Source: Verrucomicrobiales bacterium (lineage in GTDB: Bacteria > Verrucomicrobiota > Verrucomicrobiia > Verrucomicrobiales > Akkermansiaceae). From it: DNA of 9,625 bases. Positions 1 to 6,847 of the stretch are shown here, in pieces (the first letter of the stretch is position 1; the number at the start of each line of letters is the position of its first letter). The notes beneath the pieces were generated by a model that did not search any database, was not told the origin of the DNA, and was given only the letters and a program-made list of their open reading frames with translations. The stretch covers positions 1 to 9,625 of the forward strand of contig DPWT01000098.1 in NCBI GenBank assembly GCA_003527555.1, read 5' to 3'. The translations under genes were made by a program, and so were the position numbers.

Positions 1-1
1 T

Positions 2-535
2 GGACCACTTGATGGCAGATCATTCAAAGCCTGTATCCCCGGCGGATCATCGGCAAAAATTCTTCGTTGTGACGAAACTTTTAAAATCGGTAATGGCGAA
101 AACCAAAAAGAGCTAGGTTTTTACGATATCCCAATGGATTTTGATACCATGGCAGCCTGTGGTTCAATGGCAGGCTCAGGTGGCGTAATCGTCATGGATG
201 ACTCGCGCAAGATGTCCTGGGTATTGAACAATATCAACCACTTCTACGCCCATGAATCTTGTGGTCAATGCACGCCATGCCGCGAAGGCTCGATGTGGAT
301 GCGGAAAATCTCCGACCGTATCGTTGATGGTAAAGCCACTCCTGAGGATATCCAAACGCTTGAGGACGTCGCCTATCAAATCGACGGCCGCACCGTCTGT
401 GCTTTTGGTGAAGCTGCTTCATGGCCTGTTGAAGCCATGATTTCCAAATTCCGCGATGAATTAGAAGCCGAGACATCAGAGGATAACGAATACCTGTCAC
501 CTGAAGCAAAACGGCAACTCAAGAATATCAGTTAA
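2..535 (+). CDS. nuoF: NADH-quinone oxidoreductase subunit F, 5'-truncated by the window edge
   Basis: This is the C-terminal 177 residues of the complex I subunit that binds NADH and FMN and carries the [4Fe-4S] cluster N3 in the peripheral arm. The reading frame is open from base 2, well before the first ATG at 134, so that ATG is internal and not the start. Visible near the left edge is the family motif KACIPGGSS. The N3 ligand motif ESCGQCTPCREG has cysteine codons at 260, 269 and 278, and the fourth ligand lies in GRTVCAFGEAA at codon 398. The protein ends in an acidic, charged tail. Family members are usually about 420 to 450 residues, so roughly 60% of the gene, including most of the FMN/NADH fold, lies upstream of the window. 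The stop is only 6 bases before nuoG, which supports cotranscription. The family assignment is secure; only the missing 5' part is unknown. Confidence 0.97.
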   Translation, partial: GPLDGRSFKACIPGGSSAKILRCDETFKIGNGENQKELGFYDIPMDFDTMAACGSMAGSGGVIVMDDSRKMSWVLNNINHFYAHESCGQCTPCREGSMWMRKISDRIVDGKATPEDIQTLEDVAYQIDGRTVCAFGEAASWPVEAMISKFRDELEAETSEDNEYLSPEAKRQLKNIS

Positions 536-541
536 TCAGCC

Positions 542-2293
542 ATGAGTGATTCCACCACTACCCAACTACCCAAGGATCTTGCCGCTGAAAAAGGCATGAT
601 CAACGTGCAGATAGACGGCCATTGGATTCAAGTGCCTCGAGGCACACGTATGATCGAGGCTTGTAAAATTGCCGAAAAAGAAGTTCCACACTACTGTTAC
701 CACCCAAAACTTTCCTCACCAGGAAACTGCCGTATGTGCCTGGTCCAGATGGGCATGCCAGCACGCCCGGCACCGGGTGAGGAACCAACATACGGCGACG
801 ATGGCTACCAAGAAATCGGCTGGATGCCACGGCCAGTAATCGCGTGCGCAAACACCGTTGGCGAAAACATGGGTATCCGCACTACCGGTGATCTTGTGGA
901 AAAATGCCGCGAGGGCGTCATGGAGTTTCTTTTGATTAATCACCCTTTGGATTGCCCCATTTGTGATCAAGCCGGTGAGTGCCAACTACAGGAGTTCTCT
1001 GTCGAACACGGCAAGGGCGAATCACGCTTCAAAGAGGATAAAGTCAAAAAGCCTAAAAATGTGAAAATCGGCCCGCGCATTCGTCTGGATGATGAACGCT
1101 GCATCATGTGCTCACGCTGTATTCGCTTTATGGACGAGGTGGCTGACGATCCCGTCTTAGGATTTTCGGAACGTGGCACTCACACTACTGTTGGCATCTA
1201 TCCAGGTCGTGAACTCACGAATAATTATGGTCTCAATACTGTGGATATATGCCCCGTAGGCGCGCTCACTAGTAATGATTTCCGTTTTCAGATGCGTACT
1301 TGGTTTCTGAAGGAGACCGATAGCATAGACACCAACTGTGGAACTGGTGCTAATATTACTATTTGGACTCGAGGCAATAAAATCTTTCGAATCACTCCAC
1401 GCCAAAATGATGAGGTGAACTCTTGTTGGATTCCAGACTCTCATCGCCTATCCTACACCTGCCCCACTGATGATGATCGCCTGACCGCTTGCCTGATCAA
1501 AGCGGATGGTGTGCACGAAGAATCTTGCTGGGAAAACGCTCTTGATGCAGCCGCTGATGCACTGAAACAATACGATACTAATGAGATCGCAGTGATCGCA
1601 TCCGCCCGCCAGACTAACGAAGAGCTCTTCATGATGCGCACACTGGCATCCGAACTAGGTTCTGATGAGCTAGCTATTGTGGCTCGTGCTCAAACACCAG
1701 ATGAGATGCTCGTTTCCTCTGACCAAAACCCAAACACCACGGGCGCAAAGCTTATCCTAGATGACAAAAACCCAGCAGAGAAAATGGATGCCATCTGCGA
1801 ATCCATCCGCTCTGGCCAAATCAAAGCAATCGTCGTCGCCAGCGAAGACCTCACCGAGGCGGCGCAATTGACTAGCGAAGATTTGGATAACCTCGAGCTA
1901 ATTGTCTCACTTAACACCTCGGCAAGTGCTACCGCACAAGCAAGTGATATTGTGTTTCCTGGTGCCAGCAGCACAGAAAAGCGAGGAAGTATGATTAACG
2001 TGGCTGGTCGTCTCCAGAAGCTCAACGCGGCCTGTATTCCACCAGGTGACGCCCGTGTCGATTGGGAAGCAATACGCGACCTCATCAATGCTTTATCCGA
2101 CGAGCCATCCAACGACACCCCACAAAGTATCGACCAACTATCCGAGATCATCACTAAGAGTTTTGATGTATTAAATGATTATACCCTGTCAAAAATCCCT
2201 AATAGCGGCGTGACAGTAATTGAAACTGGCGTATCCATCCCATTGATAGATCGTGAAACTGCTCGCAAAGCAACCGGCGAAATCGTTGGATAA
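542..2293 (+). CDS. nuoG: NADH-quinone oxidoreductase subunit G (short form lacking N7)
   Basis: NuoG is the large iron-sulfur subunit of the peripheral arm and relays electrons from NuoF to NuoI. The N-terminal ferredoxin-like domain (about residues 19-115) holds the [2Fe-2S] N1b ligands C52, C63, C66 and C102, with a 35-residue stretch between the last two. N5 has the unusual His ligand: H134, C138, C141, C147. N4 ligands are C187, C190, C193 and C237. The molybdopterin-oxidoreductase-like region follows from about 245 to the end, with a recognisable SDIVFPGASSTEKRGS stretch. The N7 pattern C-x2-C-x3-C-x27-C reads D263, C266, A270, P298, so N7 cannot form. At 583 residues it is shorter than the roughly 700-900 of many bacterial NuoG; the C-terminal domain is reduced and looks non-catalytic, as is usual for this subunit. 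The start at 542 sits 6 bases after nuoF; M19 (nt 596) is an in-frame alternative that would begin directly at the ferredoxin domain. Confidence 0.96.
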   Translation: MSDSTTTQLPKDLAAEKGMINVQIDGHWIQVPRGTRMIEACKIAEKEVPHYCYHPKLSSPGNCRMCLVQMGMPARPAPGEEPTYGDDGYQEIGWMPRPVIACANTVGENMGIRTTGDLVEKCREGVMEFLLINHPLDCPICDQAGECQLQEFSVEHGKGESRFKEDKVKKPKNVKIGPRIRLDDERCIMCSRCIRFMDEVADDPVLGFSERGTHTTVGIYPGRELTNNYGLNTVDICPVGALTSNDFRFQMRTWFLKETDSIDTNCGTGANITIWTRGNKIFRITPRQNDEVNSCWIPDSHRLSYTCPTDDDRLTACLIKADGVHEESCWENALDAAADALKQYDTNEIAVIASARQTNEELFMMRTLASELGSDELAIVARAQTPDEMLVSSDQNPNTTGAKLILDDKNPAEKMDAICESIRSGQIKAIVVASEDLTEAAQLTSEDLDNLELIVSLNTSASATAQASDIVFPGASSTEKRGSMINVAGRLQKLNAACIPPGDARVDWEAIRDLINALSDEPSNDTPQSIDQLSEIITKSFDVLNDYTLSKIPNSGVTVIETGVSIPLIDRETARKATGEIVG

Positions 2294-2322
2294 GTCATCA
2301 CCAAAACCCTCCGCCAATCCTG

Positions 2323-2334
2323 CCTAAAAAATGG
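2323..2334 (+). promoter_or_regulatory. Start context of nuoH without a Shine-Dalgarno sequence
   Basis: The bases CCTAAAAAATGG span the nuoH start codon at 2331. No GGAGG-like element lies in the 20 bases upstream, where the sequence is C-rich instead. An identical 12-base string spans the nuoI start. The A-run directly before the ATG may help initiation by keeping the mRNA unstructured; this role is inferred, and the match could be chance. Confidence 0.3.
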
Positions 2335-3455
2335 ACCCCTTTCTTGTATTAGTCATCAGCACCGCTGTGAAGATTTTCATCTTCACCTTCGTACTGACGC
2401 TGCCAATCATCGCATATTCAACCTATGCCGAGCGCCGTGTTTCCTCTATCATTCAGGATCGTGTTGGGCCCAACCGCGTTGGTATCCCCCTCACTTTATT
2501 TGGCTTTAAAAAGGATATCCCACTTTCCGGATTACTCCAACCGCTTGCCGATGGTTTGAAAAATTTACTCAAGGAAGACCTAGTCCCTGATCACGTCCGT
2601 AAATTTTTCTTCACTATTGCACCTGCGCTGACTGCTGTTCCAGCCTTTCTCACGCTATGTGTGATTCCGTTTGGAAGCCAAATCACAGTCTTTGGGGAAA
2701 ACATCAAACTTGTCATAGCAGATATTGATGCCGGTCCTCTCTTCGTTTTTGCCATCGCTTCACTTTCTGTTTATGGCATTACTTTTGCCGGGTGGGCATC
2801 AAACAACAAGTATTCGTTCCTCGGAGGCGTGCGTTCGTGTGCGCAGATGATCTCTTACGAAATTGCACTTGGCCTGTCAGTAATTCCGGTGCTCATGGTC
2901 TTCGGTCAACTCAATCTATCCGACATTGTACAACACCAAGCCGACAATGGATGGCTATTACTCCCGCTATGGGGTGAGGGGCTTACCACGGAAAGAATTC
3001 TTTTGCTGATCCCTCTATTTATCTCGTTTGTAGTCTTCACAACATCCATTTTTGCTGAGACGAACCGCATGCCATTTGACCTTCCAGAGTGTGAAACAGA
3101 ACTTGTCGGTGGGTATCACACTGAGTATTCATCAATGAAATTTGCACTCTTTTTTCTGGGTGAATACGCCGCAATGATTGTCGGATCGGCCTTGATCGTC
3201 ACCTTATTTTTCGGTGGTTGGTCGGTTGGATTCGGGCTCGACACAGCCATTTCAGAAATGACATACGGCGGCTTAATTCACTTGGGAGCATTTCTCGCCA
3301 AAGTCATTGGCTTTGTAATCTTCTTCATTTGGGTACGTTGGACCGTTCCGCGTTTTCGCTACGATCAACTGATGAAACTCGGATGGGTCGTCTTTTTCGA
3401 ACTTGCTCTAGTCAACATCTTCCTCACCGCCGGCATCATGATGCTAGTTAACTAA
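2331..3455 (+). CDS. nuoH: NADH-quinone oxidoreductase subunit H
   Basis: NuoH (mitochondrial ND1) is the membrane subunit that forms much of the quinone-binding chamber at the joint of the two arms and couples quinone reduction to proton pumping. The 374-residue product is polytopic with about eight or nine hydrophobic segments. Hallmarks are AERRVSSIIQDRVGPNRVG (from residue 33), the loop WASNNKYSFLGGVR (155-168), the acidic quinone-site loop ETNRMPFDLPECETELVGGY (243-262), followed by HTEYS, and the C-terminal RWTVPRFRYDQLMKLGW (336-352). All these loops look intact, so the subunit appears functional. Length is a little above the common 320-350 residues. It follows nuoG after 37 bases and precedes nuoI by 14. 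The first in-frame ATG was chosen because the first transmembrane helix starts right after it. Confidence 0.97.
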   Translation: MDPFLVLVISTAVKIFIFTFVLTLPIIAYSTYAERRVSSIIQDRVGPNRVGIPLTLFGFKKDIPLSGLLQPLADGLKNLLKEDLVPDHVRKFFFTIAPALTAVPAFLTLCVIPFGSQITVFGENIKLVIADIDAGPLFVFAIASLSVYGITFAGWASNNKYSFLGGVRSCAQMISYEIALGLSVIPVLMVFGQLNLSDIVQHQADNGWLLLPLWGEGLTTERILLLIPLFISFVVFTTSIFAETNRMPFDLPECETELVGGYHTEYSSMKFALFFLGEYAAMIVGSALIVTLFFGGWSVGFGLDTAISEMTYGGLIHLGAFLAKVIGFVIFFIWVRWTVPRFRYDQLMKLGWVVFFELALVNIFLTAGIMMLVN

Positions 3456-3461
3456 TTCCGT

Positions 3462-3473
3462 CCTAAAAAATGG
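3462..3473 (+). promoter_or_regulatory. Start context of nuoI, identical to that of nuoH
   Basis: CCTAAAAAATGG spans the nuoI start at 3470, inside the 14-base nuoH-nuoI gap. It is the same 12-base string as at nuoH and again lacks a Shine-Dalgarno sequence. A shared initiation context is one reading; chance in a short A-rich string is the other. Confidence 0.3.
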
Positions 3474-4039
3474 CCACCATCAAAGTCACCCGCCCAAAAC
3501 TTACATTACTGGAAAAAATCTACCTTCCAGCTGTCATCAAGGGACTATTCATCACATTCATGCACGCGATTCGCTCCATGCTTGGAAAAACGCCCGGCGC
3601 CAATGAAAACTTTAACTCCTCCGGCTTGGGTGTGACCATGCAGTATCCGGAACAAAAATGGGACGACCAGCTTCCTGATTACTACCGTGGCGTGCCTGCA
3701 CTTGTCACTGACGAGGAACAGCGCGAGCGCTGCGTCTCCTGCCAGCTCTGCGAATTCATTTGTCCCCCAAAGGCAATCGCCATCATCCCAGATGAAATCG
3801 AATCGGATGATCCATGGGCAAAAGTTGAGAAACGCCCCAAAGAATTCGACATCGATATGACACGCTGCATCTATTGCGGCATGTGTGAGGAGGTTTGTCC
3901 TGAGCAAGCCATTTACCTTCGCAAAGATTACGCCATGACAGGTTTAAGCCGTGAAGACATGGTGAATGATAAGAAACGCCTCTACGAGATAGGCGGGGTT
4001 CGCACCGGACTCGTCAATAAATGGAACGAAATCAAGTAG
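3470..4039 (+). CDS. nuoI: NADH-quinone oxidoreductase subunit I (two 4Fe-4S clusters)
   Basis: NuoI (TYKY) is the ferredoxin-like subunit at the base of the peripheral arm; its clusters N6a and N6b carry electrons from NuoG to the terminal cluster N2, which lies in another subunit. The 189-residue protein shows two typical C-x2-C-x2-C-x3-C-P motifs: C88, C91, C94, C98 and C133, C136, C139, C143. The N-terminal 45 residues, with LPAVIKGLFITFMHAIRSML, fit the amphipathic helix that anchors NuoI to the membrane arm. The C-terminus is charged and soluble. Length is close to the usual 160-180 residues, slightly longer because of the linker between the two cluster motifs (about 104-128). The stop is TAG, whereas the other complete genes here end in TAA. 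All eight cluster ligands are present, so both clusters should form. Confidence 0.97.
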   Translation: MATIKVTRPKLTLLEKIYLPAVIKGLFITFMHAIRSMLGKTPGANENFNSSGLGVTMQYPEQKWDDQLPDYYRGVPALVTDEEQRERCVSCQLCEFICPPKAIAIIPDEIESDDPWAKVEKRPKEFDIDMTRCIYCGMCEEVCPEQAIYLRKDYAMTGLSREDMVNDKKRLYEIGGVRTGLVNKWNEIK

Positions 4040-4056
4040 CCTGCCAACAACTTACA

Positions 4057-4614
4057 ATGCCATCCCCTCTCTTTTATATTTTTGCCGCTATCATGTTGAT
4101 TGGCGGAACAATGGTTGTGTTTATGCGCAACCCTGTATCATCGGCACTCTCAATGGTCTTGAGCTTCCTCGGGCTAGCCGCATTATTTGTCGGTCTTGAT
4201 GCCTACCTCATAGGCATCCTCCAGATATTAGTTTATGCAGGCGCAATCATGGTGCTGTTTATCTTTATCATCATGCTTCTGGATCTGAAAGCAGAGGAGA
4301 ACACAAGCTTTCGGCCCGCGGCACTCGCAGCAGGCATAGTAATACCGCTCATGCTCGTCTTTCAGCTCACTGGGGTAATCAACAATCAAGATAACTTGCA
4401 CGACATACCCGCTCTTGAGCTAGAACAAGCTGCCGCAAATTTTGACAAAGACACAATGATTCATAAGAGATTAAAAGATGGGCGTCTTCCTGATACACAC
4501 CTTCTTGGGAAGAAACTCTACACAGATTACAATTTCCCACTACAAATGGTAGCAGTTCTTCTTCTGGTTGCAACCATCGGCTGCGTGTCTCTCTCACGAA
4601 AAAACAGTAAATAA
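4057..4614 (+). CDS. nuoJ: NADH-quinone oxidoreductase subunit J
   Basis: NuoJ (ND6) is a small membrane subunit packed between NuoH and NuoK; its third helix takes part in conformational coupling. The product has 185 residues with five hydrophobic segments. The third, GILQILVYAGAIMVLFIFII, has the family's conserved tyrosine (Y60) and glycine. A polar region at about 105-158 separates helices 4 and 5 and seems longer than in many relatives. It ends with LGKKLYTDYNFPLQMVAVLL, the usual lead into the last helix. Start choice: the frame is open further upstream to an ATG at 4021, which would overlap the end of nuoI by 19 bases and add a polar 12-residue leader (MERNQVACQQLT). I prefer 4057 because family members normally begin just before the first helix and because the other genes here do not overlap. 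Neither start has a Shine-Dalgarno sequence. Confidence 0.93.
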   Translation: MPSPLFYIFAAIMLIGGTMVVFMRNPVSSALSMVLSFLGLAALFVGLDAYLIGILQILVYAGAIMVLFIFIIMLLDLKAEENTSFRPAALAAGIVIPLMLVFQLTGVINNQDNLHDIPALELEQAAANFDKDTMIHKRLKDGRLPDTHLLGKKLYTDYNFPLQMVAVLLLVATIGCVSLSRKNSK

Positions 4615-4623
4615 ACCTAGGTT

Positions 4624-4962
4624 ATGCCATTTGATTCACTGCCAACTCCGACGCTCAACGAGTATCTAATGATATCCGGCCTACTATTTGCCATTGGGCT
4701 AGCAGGGGTCATCATTCGCCGAAATATCATCGTTATATTCATGTGCCTTGAAATGATGTTAGCTGCTGCCTCACTCACTCTTGTTGCGTTTTCCCGATTT
4801 CATACCGTGGACGGATTACCCGATTACGATGGCCAGATGCTCGTCTTTTTTGTCATCACCGTCGCTGCCGCTGAGGTCGCGGTAGGATTGGCAATCATCG
4901 TATCTTTGTATCGTGCCCGACAGACCATTCAAACCGATGAACTAACCTCACTCAGAGGATAA
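4624..4962 (+). CDS. nuoK: NADH-quinone oxidoreductase subunit K
   Basis: NuoK (ND4L) is a three-helix membrane subunit next to NuoN that carries part of the central hydrophilic axis for proton transfer. The product is 112 residues against about 100 in many bacteria. The two functionally important membrane glutamates are present: E43 in [10 protein letters not shown] (E36 in E. coli) and E84 in [12 protein letters not shown] (E72 in E. coli). The extra length comes from a longer N-terminus and a longer loop between helices 2 and 3 (about 58-70, [12 protein letters not shown]). The gene starts 9 bases after nuoJ. A weak AGG triplet lies just upstream of the ATG, probably too close to act as a Shine-Dalgarno sequence. 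Identification is firm from motif and position. Confidence 0.96.
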   Translation: MPFDSLPTPTLNEYLMISGLLFAIGLAGVIIRRNIIVIFMCLEMMLAAASLTLVAFSRFHTVDGLPDYDGQMLVFFVITVAAAEVAVGLAIIVSLYRARQTIQTDELTSLRG

Positions 4963-5002
4963 GCTTCAAGCTGCCAATACAACTTTTACATCTGACTCAA
5001 CA

Positions 5003-6814
5003 ATGGAAAATCTTCCCTGGTTCCTGCTCCTGATTCCTATTGCCAGTGCTGCGATCATTCAACTCGGCTTGAAAAAGAGCGCAGCCTTGTCATCGGCACT
5101 CTCGACAATATCAGTATTAGCTACATTCATTATCGCTGTCCTCTTACTGGGTAAGGACTTCTCAAGCTCTTTCAATTGGATCGAAGCAGGAACCTTGAGA
5201 TTGAATATAGGTTTTAAGCTCGATCAACTGGCTACCTGCATGATGATTGTTGTGACAGGCATAGGCCTACTTGTTCATATTTTCTCGCTTGGCTACATGA
5301 GGGACGACCCAGCCAAGGCTCGTTATTTTGGTTGCCTTTCGCTGTTCATGTTTTCGATGACTGGCATAGTGCTATCATCCAATTTTGTGATGATGTTCAT
5401 CTTCTGGGAGCTAGTCGGACTTTCGTCCTATCTACTAATAGGTCATTGGTATCAGAAAGACACTGCCGCAGATGCAGCGAAGAAAGCTTTTCTGGTCAAC
5501 CGCATAGGTGATTTTGGTTTCATGATAGGTATCCTCATGCTGTGGGCTATCACCGGAACTGTGGTCTTTGAAGCTATGAACGGCGCGAGTCTAGATACTG
5601 CAGGCACTTATCTCGCAGGCACGGCCATCCTACTGGTGTTCTGTGGTGCGGTTGGTAAATCTGCCCAGCTTCCACTTCATGTTTGGCTTCCCGATGCCAT
5701 GGAAGGGCCCACGCCGGTCTCGGCACTGATCCACGCTGCAACCATGGTGGCAGCGGGTGTTTACATGATGGCACGCACGTTTTTCTCTTTGGGCATTACT
5801 GCTGAAAACATGGAAATTCTGGGCAACGCCCCTGACGTAATCGCATGGGTAGGCGGTATTACCTCATTAGTAGCTGCACTCATGGCGACTCAGCAAAATG
5901 ACATTAAAAAAATTCTCGCCTACTCAACGCTTTCCCAGCTCGGTTACATGGTCATGGCAGTTGGCTTGATTGCCCCTGAAGCTGGTATGTTTCACCTATT
6001 CACTCACGCATGGTTCAAAGCACTTCTATTTCTCGGATCTGGCGCTGTCATCTACGCTTGCCATCACGAACAGGACATCTGGAAAATGGGTGGGCTACTC
6101 AAAAAGATGCCCATCACAGCAATCACATTCCTCATTGGAACGCTCTCCCTGACGGCAGTTCCCTTCACGTCTGGTTTCTATTCGAAAGAAAACATTCTTA
6201 TCGCCGCAAAAGATAGCCCACTTCTTTACATCGCTGTTGGAGTTGCTGCCCTAACCACATTTTACATGTTCCGTCTGTTCTTTATTGCTTTCTTGGGGAA
6301 AGCAAGAGACCACGGATCGAAAGATGCCAAAGAGGTGCCTGTCGTCATGTGGGGCCCACTTGCTCTTCTCACAGCAGCAGCAATTGCATCCCCCTTCTTT
6401 AGCCAATTCTTTCCCACGAATGGCCATGTTGAAGTACATGCAGTGCCGCACTTTGGTGACAAGTTAGTGCTCATGTCACTCGGCGCTTTTGCAACGGGTT
6501 TCGTTTTCGCTTTCTTACTTTACTTCGGCAAAGACAAAGAACCAATCAGCATTCCCCTCTTCCGCAACAAGTTTTACCTCGATATAATCTACCAAAGATT
6601 GGTCACTGTTTTTCAAGATGCCGTAGCAGCCTTAGTGCATTTCTTTGACGAGTTTATCATTGGCGGGCTGCTAGTTGACGGCGCCACTCGCTCGGCACAA
6701 GGGGTTGGTAACATCTTCCGGCGCTTTGCTCAAAATGGAAGCCTGTCCAGTTACGCCTACCTGATGGGCTTAGGGGCCGTTCTCGTAATTTACTTCACTG
6801 TTTTTGCCAAATAA
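5003..6814 (+). CDS. nuoL: NADH-quinone oxidoreductase subunit L (antiporter-like)
   Basis: NuoL (ND5) is the distal antiporter-like proton-pumping subunit of the membrane arm and carries the long lateral helix. The product has 603 residues, close to the 613 of E. coli. Key charged residues, with E. coli equivalents in brackets, are E136 in FWELVGLSSYLLIGHW (E144), D170 (D178), K219 in CGAVGKSAQLPLHVW (K229), H244 in ALIHAATM (H254), H335 and K339 in THAWFKALLFLGSG (H338, K342), and K395 in GFYSKENIL (K399). The canonical WLPDAMEGPTPVSALIHAAT stretch is intact. The C-terminal part (about 525-603) fits the lateral amphipathic helix and the final anchor helix. Everything needed for proton translocation appears present. 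The 40-base gap from nuoK is the longest in the window and holds no recognisable promoter or terminator. Confidence 0.97.
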   Translation: MENLPWFLLLIPIASAAIIQLGLKKSAALSSALSTISVLATFIIAVLLLGKDFSSSFNWIEAGTLRLNIGFKLDQLATCMMIVVTGIGLLVHIFSLGYMRDDPAKARYFGCLSLFMFSMTGIVLSSNFVMMFIFWELVGLSSYLLIGHWYQKDTAADAAKKAFLVNRIGDFGFMIGILMLWAITGTVVFEAMNGASLDTAGTYLAGTAILLVFCGAVGKSAQLPLHVWLPDAMEGPTPVSALIHAATMVAAGVYMMARTFFSLGITAENMEILGNAPDVIAWVGGITSLVAALMATQQNDIKKILAYSTLSQLGYMVMAVGLIAPEAGMFHLFTHAWFKALLFLGSGAVIYACHHEQDIWKMGGLLKKMPITAITFLIGTLSLTAVPFTSGFYSKENILIAAKDSPLLYIAVGVAALTTFYMFRLFFIAFLGKARDHGSKDAKEVPVVMWGPLALLTAAAIASPFFSQFFPTNGHVEVHAVPHFGDKLVLMSLGAFATGFVFAFLLYFGKDKEPISIPLFRNKFYLDIIYQRLVTVFQDAVAALVHFFDEFIIGGLLVDGATRSAQGVGNIFRRFAQNGSLSSYAYLMGLGAVLVIYFTVFAK

Positions 6815-6847
6815 GTCCTCTAGGACAGATAAGACCCACACCATACC

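Noticed and set aside
1690..2154. 154-codon open frame on the minus strand inside nuoG
   Set aside because: It lies wholly antisense to a well-supported gene, shows no recognisable domain, and is of a kind expected by chance opposite coding sequence.
4021..4056. Upstream start for nuoJ overlapping nuoI
   Set aside because: It would add a polar 12-residue leader that is not typical of NuoJ and a 19-base overlap unlike the other junctions. It remains possible.
4962..4972. Palindrome AGCTTCAAGCT at the end of nuoK
   Set aside because: It is too short to be a terminator or a convincing operator, has no U-run, and is likely chance.
6815..6826. Small inverted repeat GTCC-TCTA-GGAC just after nuoL, considered as a terminator
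   Set aside because: The stem is only 4 bp (5 with an unworkable loop), no U-run follows, and it sits within an operon.
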